From Teredinibacter turnerae (GTDB lineage: Bacteria > Pseudomonadota > Gammaproteobacteria > Pseudomonadales > Cellvibrionaceae): a DNA stretch of 64,000 bases. The stretch covers positions 4,650,001 through 4,714,000 of the forward strand of contig NZ_CP149817.1 of the NCBI RefSeq assembly GCF_037935975.1, read 5' to 3'. Below are positions 19,334 through 27,981 of this stretch, piece by piece. The notes beneath the pieces were generated by a model, which did not search any database, was not told where the DNA came from, and worked only from the letters and a program-made list of their open reading frames with translations. How positions within the stretch are numbered: position 1 is the stretch's first letter; every line of letters starts with the position of its first letter. The translations under genes were made by a program, and so were the position numbers.

Positions 19334-21274
19334 CTAGCCTTTGTTTTCCCTGTTGTCGATGAGATCGTCGACAACTGTGGGATCGGCCAGGGTAGAGGTA
19401 TCACCCAGAGAATCCACCTCGTTGGCGGCAATCTTGCGAAGAATACGGCGCATAATTTTGCCAGACCGGGTTTTCGGCAGCCCCGGCGCCCACTGGATCA
19501 CATCCGGCTTGGCGATAGGCCCGATCTCTTTTACGCACAGGGCCACCAATTCCTTTTTCAGCTCATCGCTGGGCTCTTCGCCCACCATCAAGGTGATGTA
19601 AGCGTAGATGCCCTGCCCCTTAATATCGTGCGGATAGCCCACCACAGCCGCTTCAGAGACCTTTTCGTGCAGGACTAACGCGCTCTCGACTTCAGCAGTG
19701 CCCATACGGTGCCCCGACACGTTGATAACGTCGTCGACGCGGCCGGTAATCCAGTAGTAGCCGTCTTCGTCGCGACGCGCGCCGTCGCCGGTAAAGTAAT
19801 AGCCGGGGTAGGTGGAAAAGTAGGTTTGCACCAGGCGGTTGTGGTCGCCGAATACCGTCCGAATCTGGCTCGGCCAGGAGGATTTAATCGCCAGACTACC
19901 CTCGCCTGCGCCCTCGACCTCTTTACCATCGCCATCGAGCAGCACCGGCTCAACACCAAAGAAAGGCAGTGTTGCGGAACCTGGCTTCAGCGCAATCGCG
20001 CCAGGTAAGGGCGTGAGCATATGCGCGCCGGTTTCGGTTTGCCACCAGGTATCCATAATCGGACAGCGGCTGTCGCCGACAACCTTGTAATACCAATCCC
20101 AGGCTTCCGGGTTGATGGGCTCACCCACGGTGCCCAATACCCTCAGTGTTTTGCGAGAGGTTTGGGTGACAAACTCATCGCCCTGCCCCATCAGCGCACG
20201 AATCGCGGTTGGTGCAGTGTAGAAGATAGATACGTCGTGCTTATCCACAACTTCCCAGCAGCGTGCGGCTGTTGGGTAGGTAGGCACACCTTCAAACATC
20301 AAGGTAATCGCCCCGTTGGCCATTGGACCGTACACGATATACGAGTGGCCCGTTACCCAACCCACGTCAGCGGTACACCAATAGACTTCACCGTCCTGAT
20401 AGTCGAATACATACTTGTGCGTCATCGCCGCCTGTAACAGGTAGCCACCGGTAGTGTGCAACACCCCCTTTGGCTTTCCCGTTGAGCCGGAAGTGTAAAG
20501 AATAAACAAAGGGTCTTCCGCATCCATTGGCTCAGGCGCGCACTCCGCCGATGCTTCAGCCATGGCATCGTGGTACCACACATCATGGCTGTCATCCCAG
20601 GCAACATCGCCACCAGTGCGCTTCACCACCAGCACCGTACTCACCCCGGGGCACTGAGCCACGGCGGTATCGGCATTGGCTTTCAGCGGGATTTTGCGGC
20701 CGCCACGCACACCTTCGTCAGCGGTAATAACCACCTGGCAGTCGGAGTCTTGAATACGGTCTTTTAGCGCTTCTGGCGAGAACCCGCCAAATACAATGGA
20801 ATGAATAGCGCCAACGCGTGCGCACGCCAGCATCGCATAGGCCGCTTCCGGAATCATCGGCATGTAAATGCATACGCGATCACCCTTTTTCACACCGCGC
20901 GCTTTTAGCACATTGGCCAGCTTGCACACCTGCTCGTGTACCTCTTTATAGGTCACTTTCAGGTCGTCGCTGGGGTCATCACCCTCCCAGATAATCGCGA
21001 CCTGATCGCCGCGCGTGGCCAGATGGCGGTCGATACAGTTTGCCGAGACATTGAGCTTACCGCCGTCAAACCAGCGGGCCTCACCTTTTACGAAATCAAA
21101 CTCCCGCACCTTGTCCCATTTTTTATCCCACGTCAGAAACTCCTCCGCTTTCGCGGCCCAAAAGGTTTCCGGGCTACTAATGGATTCCTGGTAAAGGGTT
21201 TCGTATTCGTCTTTGGTGATGTGTGCAGAAGCAGCAATGGCTTCTGAAACGGGGTAAAGGTTGGTGTCTGCCAT
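19334..21274 (-). CDS. acs: Acetyl-CoA synthetase
   Basis: 646 residues. Activates acetate through acetyl-AMP. The adenylation motif [20 protein letters not shown] and the C-terminal lysine motif TRSGKIMRR, whose Lys is acetylated to control activity in other bacteria, are intact. It lies downstream of panC-panD on the same strand, separated by their terminator; in Pseudomonas acs also follows panD, with pgi between, which is absent here. Confidence 0.95.
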   Translation of the reverse strand: MADTNLYPVSEAIAASAHITKDEYETLYQESISSPETFWAAKAEEFLTWDKKWDKVREFDFVKGEARWFDGGKLNVSANCIDRHLATRGDQVAIIWEGDDPSDDLKVTYKEVHEQVCKLANVLKARGVKKGDRVCIYMPMIPEAAYAMLACARVGAIHSIVFGGFSPEALKDRIQDSDCQVVITADEGVRGGRKIPLKANADTAVAQCPGVSTVLVVKRTGGDVAWDDSHDVWYHDAMAEASAECAPEPMDAEDPLFILYTSGSTGKPKGVLHTTGGYLLQAAMTHKYVFDYQDGEVYWCTADVGWVTGHSYIVYGPMANGAITLMFEGVPTYPTAARCWEVVDKHDVSIFYTAPTAIRALMGQGDEFVTQTSRKTLRVLGTVGEPINPEAWDWYYKVVGDSRCPIMDTWWQTETGAHMLTPLPGAIALKPGSATLPFFGVEPVLLDGDGKEVEGAGEGSLAIKSSWPSQIRTVFGDHNRLVQTYFSTYPGYYFTGDGARRDEDGYYWITGRVDDVINVSGHRMGTAEVESALVLHEKVSEAAVVGYPHDIKGQGIYAYITLMVGEEPSDELKKELVALCVKEIGPIAKPDVIQWAPGLPKTRSGKIMRRILRKIAANEVDSLGDTSTLADPTVVDDLIDNRENKG

Positions 21275-21551
21275 GGTTTGACTCCATTGGGTTAGCCGCT
21301 GAATGCGAGCCTATTTTTATTGAATAACGTTAGACAACCTGAAGCGAGATGGTTCGCGGGCGTTTCTGCCAAGCGCTGCGAGAGTCCGCGCTCTGTTCGC
21401 TTTATTAAGTGTAGCGCTGCCATCAATGCATATTTAACAGGTTAGAGCTTCTTAAACCCTAGCAAAAAATGAGGTCACCGGTGTATTGGACTTTGGTTGA
21501 GGCAGGGAGGTTATTGGTGGATATCGGGCTAAAAGCCGTGCGACTACAAAC
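21275..21551. other. acs upstream region, no gene
   Basis: About 280 bases between the acs start and the panD terminator. Nothing in either strand reads as coding. It must hold the acs promoter, but I cannot assign boxes with confidence. Confidence 0.5.
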
Positions 21552-21552
21552 C

Positions 21553-21587
21553 AAAAAAGCCCGCAACACAGGCATGATGCGGGCTTT
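21553..21587 (-). terminator. panD terminator
   Basis: GCCCGCA/TGCGGGC stem (arms about 21556-21565 and 21578-21587) with a six-base A run at 21553-21558 that reads as a T run on the minus strand, just after panD. Confidence 0.85.
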
Positions 21588-21618
21588 CGCGGGGAATTAA
21601 ACTTGCGTCTCTGGCGGG

Positions 21619-21999
21619 TTAAGCCACCTGGACGGGAATAGTATTACTGGTTCGGTTAACGCTGTTATCCGAGTTCAAATAAACCAGTTTTGGCTTGTAG
21701 CTGTCGGCTTCGGCCTCTTCCATACCGGCATAAGCAGCGATAATAATGCGATCGCCCACTTGAACCTTACGGGCTGCCGCACCGTTCATGGAGATGGTTT
21801 TGGAACCCGGTTCCGCCAGAATCACATAGGTAGAGAAACGCTCACCATTGTCCACGTTGTAGATATCTATCTGCTCGAACTCACGTAAACCGGCGAGTTT
21901 CACCAGGTCTGCATCAATTGCGCAGGAACCGTCGTACCAGAGCTCTGCCTGGGTTACGCAAGCCATGTGCAATTTACCTTTCAGCAGCGTAATCTGCAT
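21619..21999 (-). CDS. panD: Aspartate 1-decarboxylase
   Basis: 126 residues. Makes beta-alanine for pantothenate. The proenzyme self-cleaves between Gly24 and Ser25 (YDGSCAID) to form the pyruvoyl cofactor, and that motif is exact here. The ATG at 21999 ([11 protein letters not shown]) is the family start; the upstream ATG at 22056 falls inside panC. The gap to panC is 22 bases, so the pair is an operon. Confidence 0.95.
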   Translation of the reverse strand: MQITLLKGKLHMACVTQAELWYDGSCAIDADLVKLAGLREFEQIDIYNVDNGERFSTYVILAEPGSKTISMNGAAARKVQVGDRIIIAAYAGMEEAEADSYKPKLVYLNSDNSVNRTSNTIPVQVA

Positions 22000-22021
22000 A
22001 ATTTCATGCCTCTGTTGCCTC

Positions 22022-22879
22022 TCACCCACCAGCCAGGTTGACTGAGAGGTTATCAATTAATCGTGCGCCCTCAGTATACATGGCGCCAAGTAGGGTGATA
22101 TTCAAATCATCGCTGGCCGCAGGAGCCAGGGTTTTGCTGTTACAGATGGAGACATAATCCGGGCGAAACCCCGCCTTTTCTATGCGCGCTCTGGCGGCGG
22201 TTTCCAGCGCGGGGTAGTTCCGCTCTCCCGCCAATATCTGCTCGCGCAGCCAGCACAATGATTGATGCAGTTGGTTCGCACGGGGCCTCTCTTGCGGCGT
22301 GATAAAACTGTTGCGAGAACTCATCGCCAGGCCATCCGCTTCGCGGACTATATCACCGGCAACAATATCTACCGGGATACACAGGTCCTCCACCATGCGG
22401 CGTATTATAGCCAACTGCTGGTAATCCTTAATACCAAACACCGCGATATCCGGCTGTACGATATTAAAAAGTTTGCTAACAACCGTCGTTACCCCTTCAA
22501 AATGGCCCGGCCGACTTGCGCCACAGAGCACATCGGCCATCGAGGGCACGATAACCCGGGTTTGCGCATCCATACCATTGGGGTACATCTCCTTTTCGTC
22601 GGGATAAAACAGAAAATCGCAGTTAACCGCCGCGAGCTTCTGTGAATCTGCCTCGATTGTACGCGGGTACTTATCCCAGTCCTCATTTAACCCGAACTGC
22701 AACCGGTTAACAAACACACTGACGATAACCACGTCTGCTAGCGATTGCGCCTGCCGAACCAACGCAATATGCGCGTCGTGAAGGTTTCCCATCGTCGGCA
22801 CAAAACCGACTGTTTTGCCGGCAAGTCGCGCCTGTTTAAGGGCCTCGCGGACACTTTGGATATGGTGAAAGGTTTTCAT
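22022..22879 (-). CDS. panC: Pantothenate synthetase
   Basis: 285 residues. Joins pantoate and beta-alanine using ATP. Motifs [14 protein letters not shown] (HIGH-like) and the later AMSSRN loop are visible. The ATG at 22879 ([10 protein letters not shown]) is the family start. In operon with panD, but far from panB in this genome. Confidence 0.95.
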   Translation of the reverse strand: MKTFHHIQSVREALKQARLAGKTVGFVPTMGNLHDAHIALVRQAQSLADVVIVSVFVNRLQFGLNEDWDKYPRTIEADSQKLAAVNCDFLFYPDEKEMYPNGMDAQTRVIVPSMADVLCGASRPGHFEGVTTVVSKLFNIVQPDIAVFGIKDYQQLAIIRRMVEDLCIPVDIVAGDIVREADGLAMSSRNSFITPQERPRANQLHQSLCWLREQILAGERNYPALETAARARIEKAGFRPDYVSICNSKTLAPAASDDLNITLLGAMYTEGARLIDNLSVNLAGG

Positions 22880-22915
22880 AAAGGGGAGTGTAGCTGACGG
22901 AGGGGGGATCTTAAT

Positions 22916-22948
22916 ACACGGGCAAGGTTGGAACAACCTTGCCCGTGT
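22916..22948. repeat. 15-bp perfect hairpin upstream of panC
   Basis: Arms ACACGGGCAAGGTTG (22916-22930) and its exact complement (22934-22948) with a GAA loop. It has no T run on the minus strand, so it may be a protein site or RNA structure rather than a standard terminator for dnaB. Confidence 0.7.
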
Positions 22949-23248
22949 GGAACGCCGCCTCCCGGCGGCTTCTGGGGCGCGGGCGCCGCCCGCTGCTGGG
23001 GCGGCATCGTTGATGCCTTAAGGAACGTTCGCGAACGCTCACTTCTGGGGAGGGATACGGCGCTTTGCTTCGCTCGCGCCGAAAAACACGAACACCCCAC
23101 CAGCGAGCCAAGCGAGCGCCCCAGCAGTGAGCAACGCGAACGTTCCCAGAAGCGAGCCAAGCGAGCGCCCCAGAGTGAGCCAAAGCGAGCGCCCCAGCAG
23201 TGAGCAACGCGAACGTTCCCAAAGCGAGCAACGCGAGCGCCCCCTCCC
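22949..23248. repeat. Nested GC-rich direct and inverted repeats between dnaB and panC
   Basis: A 38-base unit (AGCGAGCGCCCCAGCAGTGA and following) occurs twice without mismatch at 23111-23148 and 23184-23221, 73 bp apart. Shorter fragments of it, GCGAGCGCC and GCGAACGTTCC, recur around them. Inverted versions appear at about 22991-23000 and 23022-23055. The six frames contain no plausible protein. The 370-base dnaB-panC gap is therefore a repeat nest. Confidence 0.75.
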
Positions 23249-24643
23249 CTAATCCCTAGCCATATACTCCGGAGCCAGGTTGTCGAAGCGGGTGAATTTG
23301 CCGAGGAAGGCGGCGCGGCAGGTGCCTATTTCGCCGTTCCTTTGTTTGCCGATAATCAATTCGGCTACGCCTTTTTCGTTGCTGTCTTCGTTGTAGTACT
23401 CGTCGCGATAGATAAACAGGATTACGTCGGCATCCTGCTCGATGGCGCCGGATTCACGGAGGTCGGAGTTCATGGGGCGTTTGTTGGGGCGCTGTTCCAC
23501 GCCACGGTTGAGCTGGGACAGTGCAATCACCGGGCATTCATACTCTTTCGCCAGGGCTTTTAGCGAGCGGGAGATTTCGGAGATTTCCTGGGTGCGCCCT
23601 TCGCTGTTACCGGGAATCTGCATCAACTGCAGGTAGTCGATCATAATCATGCCCGGCTCGCCGTGCTCTCGGACGAGGCGGCGAATCCGCGCGCGAACTT
23701 CCGCCGGGCTGAGGCCGGCGGTATCGTCAATAAACAGCTTCTTGTCTTTGAGTTTGGCGAACGCCGACTGCAATTTGGGCCAGTCTTCGTCGGCCAGTGC
23801 ACCGTTGCGCAGGTTGCCCTGATCGATGCGCCCCACCGAGGACAGCATCCGCATAATCAGCGAGTCGGCGGGCATCTCCAGGCTAAACACCAGTACCGGT
23901 TTAGGTTGCGTGAACAGCGCCGCCTCAACAAAGTTAAGTGCCAGCGCTGTTTTACCCATGGACGGACGGGCAGCGAGAATAATCAGTTCACCGTTCTGCC
24001 AGCCGGAAGTGCGTTGATCAAGGTCGCTCAAACCGGTCGACAGCCCTGTAATATCGCTGTCTGACTGAAACAGTTCGTCGATCTTGTCGGCGGTTTTTTT
24101 CAGCAGCTCGTTGACGGCTGCAAAGCCACCTTCTTTGGGTCGCTCCTCGGCGATTTCCAGAACACGCTTTTCCGCCAATTGCAGCAGGTCATCGGAGCCC
24201 AGGCCCGCAGGGTTAAAACTGGCCCGGCTGATTTCGGTGGCGGCGGAGATCAACTGTCGAAAAGTCGCGCGCTCACGCACAATTCGCGCATAAGCCGCCA
24301 CGTTTGCAGAGCTGGGAACATTGGTTGCCAGGTCCACCAGGTAGTCCAGGCCACCGACCGCCTCGAGTTCATCGGTTTGGGTCAGGTATTCAGAGACGGT
24401 GATCACGTCAATTGGCTGATCGCGCTCCATCAGCTGGAACATGGCCGCGTATATTTTACGGTGCCCGCTTTTGTAGAAGTCGCCCTCGGCGATCTGCTCG
24501 GAAACACCGTCGAAATTGCTCGCGTCCTGCATCAAACCACCCAGCACTGACTGCTCCGCTTCCATGGAGTGAGGTAGTGGCATGGTTTGCTCCAGCCCAA
24601 AGCTGGCAGAGGTATTTTCTGACGAGAACTCGGCTTCCGACAT
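23249..24643 (-). CDS. dnaB: Replicative DNA helicase
   Basis: 464-residue hexameric helicase that unwinds DNA at the replication fork. The N-terminal primase-contact domain begins MPLPHSMEAEQSVLGG. The RecA-like motor has Walker A (ARPSMGKTALALN), Walker B (IMIDYLQLM) and the arginine-finger region near EQDADVILFIYRDE. No intein interrupts it. It follows rplI on the same strand. Confidence 0.95.
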   Translation of the reverse strand: MSEAEFSSENTSASFGLEQTMPLPHSMEAEQSVLGGLMQDASNFDGVSEQIAEGDFYKSGHRKIYAAMFQLMERDQPIDVITVSEYLTQTDELEAVGGLDYLVDLATNVPSSANVAAYARIVRERATFRQLISAATEISRASFNPAGLGSDDLLQLAEKRVLEIAEERPKEGGFAAVNELLKKTADKIDELFQSDSDITGLSTGLSDLDQRTSGWQNGELIILAARPSMGKTALALNFVEAALFTQPKPVLVFSLEMPADSLIMRMLSSVGRIDQGNLRNGALADEDWPKLQSAFAKLKDKKLFIDDTAGLSPAEVRARIRRLVREHGEPGMIMIDYLQLMQIPGNSEGRTQEISEISRSLKALAKEYECPVIALSQLNRGVEQRPNKRPMNSDLRESGAIEQDADVILFIYRDEYYNEDSNEKGVAELIIGKQRNGEIGTCRAAFLGKFTRFDNLAPEYMARD

Positions 24644-24665
24644 AATTATCCAGTTTTAAAACGCA

Positions 24666-24712
24666 AAAAGGCGCAGTTTATCGACGGTGTTGCCGCCAGT
24701 AAACTGCGCCTT
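24666..24712 (-). terminator. Terminator after rplI
   Basis: A 13-bp stem (arms 24668-24680 and 24700-24712, AAGGCGCAGTTTA and complement) with a long loop; the A run at its left end reads as T on the minus strand. It separates the ribosomal operon from dnaB. Confidence 0.75.
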
Positions 24713-24757
24713 AGTGTAGCTTATATCCACCGCGCCTGAACGCGCGATGTTCCGCGA

Positions 24758-25207
24758 TTACTCGCCGGCGATAACCAGCGTGATCGCTTGAGTAACGTCA
24801 ACGTGCAGCTGAATATCCACTTCGTATTCACCCACTTCACGCAGCGTACCCTGTGGCAATTTCACTTCAGCTTTAGACACTTTAATGCCGTCTGCAGTGA
24901 TTGCGTCAGCGATATCGCGAGTACCAACGGAACCAAACAGCTTACCTTCATCACCAGTTTTAGCGACGATGGTGAAGGTTTCTTTTTCCGCCAGCAACTT
25001 AGCGCGGCCTTCGGCAGCCGTACGACGGTCGCTAGCAGCCGCTTCCAGTTCAGCGCGACGCGCTTCAAATTCAGCGATATTGGTTTCGGTTGCAGCAATC
25101 GCTTTACCCTGAGGTACCAGGTAGTTACGACCGAAACCGGCCTTAACCTTAACCTTGTCACCAACGGTTCCAAGCTTGCCAACTTTTTCGAGCAGAATAA
25201 CTTCCAT
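24758..25207 (-). CDS. rplI: 50S ribosomal protein L9
   Basis: 149 residues, standard length. Begins [19 protein letters not shown] with the conserved [13 protein letters not shown] loop, which binds 23S rRNA at the L1-stalk base. Part of the rpsF-rpsR-DUF2232-rplI set. Confidence 0.97.
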   Translation of the reverse strand: MEVILLEKVGKLGTVGDKVKVKAGFGRNYLVPQGKAIAATETNIAEFEARRAELEAAASDRRTAAEGRAKLLAEKETFTIVAKTGDEGKLFGSVGTRDIADAITADGIKVSKAEVKLPQGTLREVGEYEVDIQLHVDVTQAITLVIAGE

Positions 25208-25233
25208 CTCGTTTTCCTCTAATGTTTATGCAG

Positions 25234-26100
25234 CTATTTCGGCTGCACTAAATTAAATCGTTTTCGGTAATCGATCCAAACATCGGTAAACCCCAGGAGG
25301 GATACCAGTAACCCTAAAGGCGCAATCAGTACCAGGCCAACGTAAAACGCTACCAGCGGCCAGATGCCCAGCTTTTTGGCGGCGACAAAGCAGTGAACAA
25401 GGCCAATGCCCGCTACCAGCAGCGGCATGCCAAACACCAGCCCCCAAAAGCCATACTCCAGGCCGTTGAACTCCGCAATCACCACACCGCCAAGCGCGGC
25501 AGTGGCCAGAGAGGCATTCAACCGCAAGCTGTGAAACTCGGTGCGAAAACCACCGGGGTTAAACAGCATTGCCTGCCACCAGCGGGCAAGTGCGAGACCG
25601 GCAAATGTGGTTAACGATATCCACATCGCAATCACACCAGCGGCGCGTGCAGTCGACCAGTTTGTCAGAAGCTCCGTCTCGGCAGACGGTGGATTCTGGG
25701 CCTGCGATTCCAGCATGGTTTGGAAAAACGCGACCAACTGGCTGGAGATATCTTCTACCAGCAGCGCGGCAACCAGTGCAGCGAAACTGCTCAAGGCAAC
25801 AATTGCGGCCAGCGCAGCGGACCAGGACACGGTATAACGCAGCATAACGGAGGACAAATACGCCACCACCATCACTTCGATACCTGCCACGGCCATAACT
25901 TTGGCTACATCACCCGCCCAGAGGGCGGCGACCGCAGGAAGACTCGCCCAGAGGGTAATAATCAAGCCTTCCTTCCAACCCTTGCGCAGGGTTACGAGCC
26001 CGAGGGCTCCCTGGGATAACAAGGGGACCCAGCTCCCCAACAGGGCCATGATCACCGCTTGCACGCGACCACGCATTATAAAATTGGCCAGCGCACGCAT
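25234..26100 (-). CDS. DUF2232-like integral membrane protein
   Basis: 288 residues with about seven or eight hydrophobic segments and no visible catalytic motif. Pseudomonas carries a comparable membrane gene in the same place, between rpsR and rplI, so this is the expected neighbour. The gap to rpsR is 29 bases and to rplI 26 bases, which supports co-transcription. Role unknown. Confidence 0.75.
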   Translation of the reverse strand: MRALANFIMRGRVQAVIMALLGSWVPLLSQGALGLVTLRKGWKEGLIITLWASLPAVAALWAGDVAKVMAVAGIEVMVVAYLSSVMLRYTVSWSAALAAIVALSSFAALVAALLVEDISSQLVAFFQTMLESQAQNPPSAETELLTNWSTARAAGVIAMWISLTTFAGLALARWWQAMLFNPGGFRTEFHSLRLNASLATAALGGVVIAEFNGLEYGFWGLVFGMPLLVAGIGLVHCFVAAKKLGIWPLVAFYVGLVLIAPLGLLVSLLGFTDVWIDYRKRFNLVQPK

Positions 26101-26129
26101 AGTGAACGTCTATCAGCCCCTGAACCGAA

Positions 26130-26357
26130 TTACTCGTGTGAATCAGTGTAAGGCAGCAGAGCCAGGTAACGCGCGCGCTTAACCGCGGTCGCCAGCTGAC
26201 GCTGATACTTCGCCTTGGTTCCGGTAATACGGCTTGGTACGATCTTGCCGGTTTCGGAGATGTAGGCTTTCAGGGTTTCCAGATCTTTATAGTCGATCTG
26301 CTTCACGCCTTCGGCGGTGAAACGGCAAAACTTACGTCGACGGAAAAAACGGGACAT
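26130..26357 (-). CDS. rpsR: 30S ribosomal protein S18
   Basis: 75 residues. [15 protein letters not shown] and the C-terminal [14 protein letters not shown] are typical. It pairs with S6 on the 30S platform and starts two bases after the rpsF stop. Confidence 0.97.
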   Translation of the reverse strand: MSRFFRRRKFCRFTAEGVKQIDYKDLETLKAYISETGKIVPSRITGTKAKYQRQLATAVKRARYLALLPYTDSHE

Positions 26358-26359
26358 GA

Positions 26360-26812
26360 TTATTCCTCCTCAGCAGTAGTGTCAGTGGATTTCTCCGCTT
26401 CTGCAGCAGGCTCTTCGCTCTCAGGCTTCTGAGTTTCTGCAGCGGCTTCAGCAGCACGGCGCTCAGCGCGGTTTTTGCGCTCGCGGTTTTCTTTCTCTGC
26501 TTTCTGGATAGGAGATTCTTCAGTGACAGCTTCGTCGCAACGGATAACCATGTTACGCAAAATGGCATCGTTATAACGGAAGTTAGTGGCCAGCTCTTCG
26601 AGCGCCTGGTCGCCACATTCGATGTTCATCAGAACGTAGTGTGCTTTATGAATTTTGTTGATGGAGTAAGCCATTTGACGGCGACCCCAATCTTCGAGGC
26701 GATGAACGCTGCCGCCGCTGTCTTTAACAGCTGAGGTGTAGCGCTCGATCATGCCGGGCACCTGCTCGCTCTGGTCAGGGTGGACCAGGAACACAATTTC
26801 GTAATGACGCAT
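26360..26812 (-). CDS. rpsF: 30S ribosomal protein S6
   Basis: 150 residues. The core begins [20 protein letters not shown] and includes the [15 protein letters not shown] strand. The last 40 or so residues are an acidic Glu/Ala-rich tail ([18 protein letters not shown]); many S6 proteins carry such a tail, and in E. coli its end is glutamylated. First gene of the operon. Confidence 0.97.
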   Translation of the reverse strand: MRHYEIVFLVHPDQSEQVPGMIERYTSAVKDSGGSVHRLEDWGRRQMAYSINKIHKAHYVLMNIECGDQALEELATNFRYNDAILRNMVIRCDEAVTEESPIQKAEKENRERKNRAERRAAEAAAETQKPESEEPAAEAEKSTDTTAEEE

Positions 26813-26975
26813 TTTCGCTCCTTACGGGTTAGTAGCTTCCCGCACGATACAAACTGATACGGTGAAGCAAGGAGATCGCACCGACGCCCAGAAATGGCTG
26901 TCGGGCGGGTTTAAGGGTGGCGGATTCTACGGAGAGAGGCGCGAATTTGCAAGTTTTTTGTACAGCAGTGCATGG

Positions 26976-27719
26976 TTAACGGGCGTTGCGTTGACGCAAT
27001 ACCTCGAACAGCACAACGCCGGTCGCAACCGATACATTCAAACTGGAAACAGAGCCCATCATCGGAATTTTAATGAGTAGATCACAGGTCTCTTTGGTGA
27101 GTCGGCGCATACCGTCGCCCTCCGCGCCCATAACAATCACCCGTGGGCCGGTGAGATCGGCACTGTAGATGTCGGCGTCTGCCTCACCGGCAGCACCGGC
27201 AACCCACAGACCGGCGTCCTGCAATTTATTCAGTGCGCGCGCCAGGTTAGTAACCACAACCAGAGGAACGGTTTCGGCAGCACCGCACGCGACCTTGCGC
27301 GCAGTCTCGTTTAAGCCTGCGGAATTGTCTTTGGGAATCACCACCGCGTGCACTCCAGCGGCATCGGCGGATCGCATACAGGCACCGAGATTATGCGGGT
27401 CTGTCACCCCATCCAGCACCAGAATCAGCGGGTCTTCCTCCATTTGCGCAATTAAATCCAGTAGCCCCTTCTCGTCGAGTGCCTTGCCAGGCTTGGCATA
27501 GGCAATAACGCCCTGGTGATTTCCATCGCCCGCGGCCGACTCCAACTGCTGGCGGTTCACCAGGCTCACACGCACCCCGTGCGCTTCGGCCATGGCCAGC
27601 AATTTTTTTATGCGCTGGTCCTGGCGGTCTTTGACCACCTGCAGTTCACTGATACGTTGCGGGGCGGTTTTTAACAAGGATTGCACGGCGTGAATGCCGA
27701 AAATAACGTCTGATTTCAT
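26976..27719 (-). CDS. rlmB: 23S rRNA (guanosine-2'-O-)-methyltransferase
   Basis: 247-residue SPOUT-fold enzyme that methylates G2251 in the ribosomal P-loop. The N-terminal substrate domain starts FGIHAVQSLL. The knot motifs are VTDPHNLGACMRSADAAG, VIVMGAEGDGMR and PMMGSVSSLNVSVA. It lies in the rnr-rlmB-rpsF order typical of gammaproteobacteria. Confidence 0.95.
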   Translation of the reverse strand: MKSDVIFGIHAVQSLLKTAPQRISELQVVKDRQDQRIKKLLAMAEAHGVRVSLVNRQQLESAAGDGNHQGVIAYAKPGKALDEKGLLDLIAQMEEDPLILVLDGVTDPHNLGACMRSADAAGVHAVVIPKDNSAGLNETARKVACGAAETVPLVVVTNLARALNKLQDAGLWVAGAAGEADADIYSADLTGPRVIVMGAEGDGMRRLTKETCDLLIKIPMMGSVSSLNVSVATGVVLFEVLRQRNAR

Positions 27720-27981
27720 GAATAGGTTATTCTGGATAAAAAATGGATCAATGGAATATAAACGATAGTCATCAGCGCGGGTTGACGCACAGGGTTAACA
27801 CAAAGAAAGGCAAAGTCGCGCTGGCTGAACCGGGCTTGCACGGCAAACCCAAATCCGCAATCGCTATTGTTAATAGTCGAACTCGCTGAACTTGCAGGTC
27901 AACCCACCAGTTCACGCGAGTTTGATCAACCCGTCTTCAGGGTGAGCCTAACCTGCACCACCCAGCCACAATAGCGGCCAA

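Noticed and set aside
21275-21551. Riboswitch upstream of acs
   Set aside because: No conserved motif or paired stem of a known class could be seen.
22928-23203. Plus-strand 91-codon frame
   Set aside because: Low-complexity Arg/Ser/Glu translation of the repeat nest, with no ribosome site.
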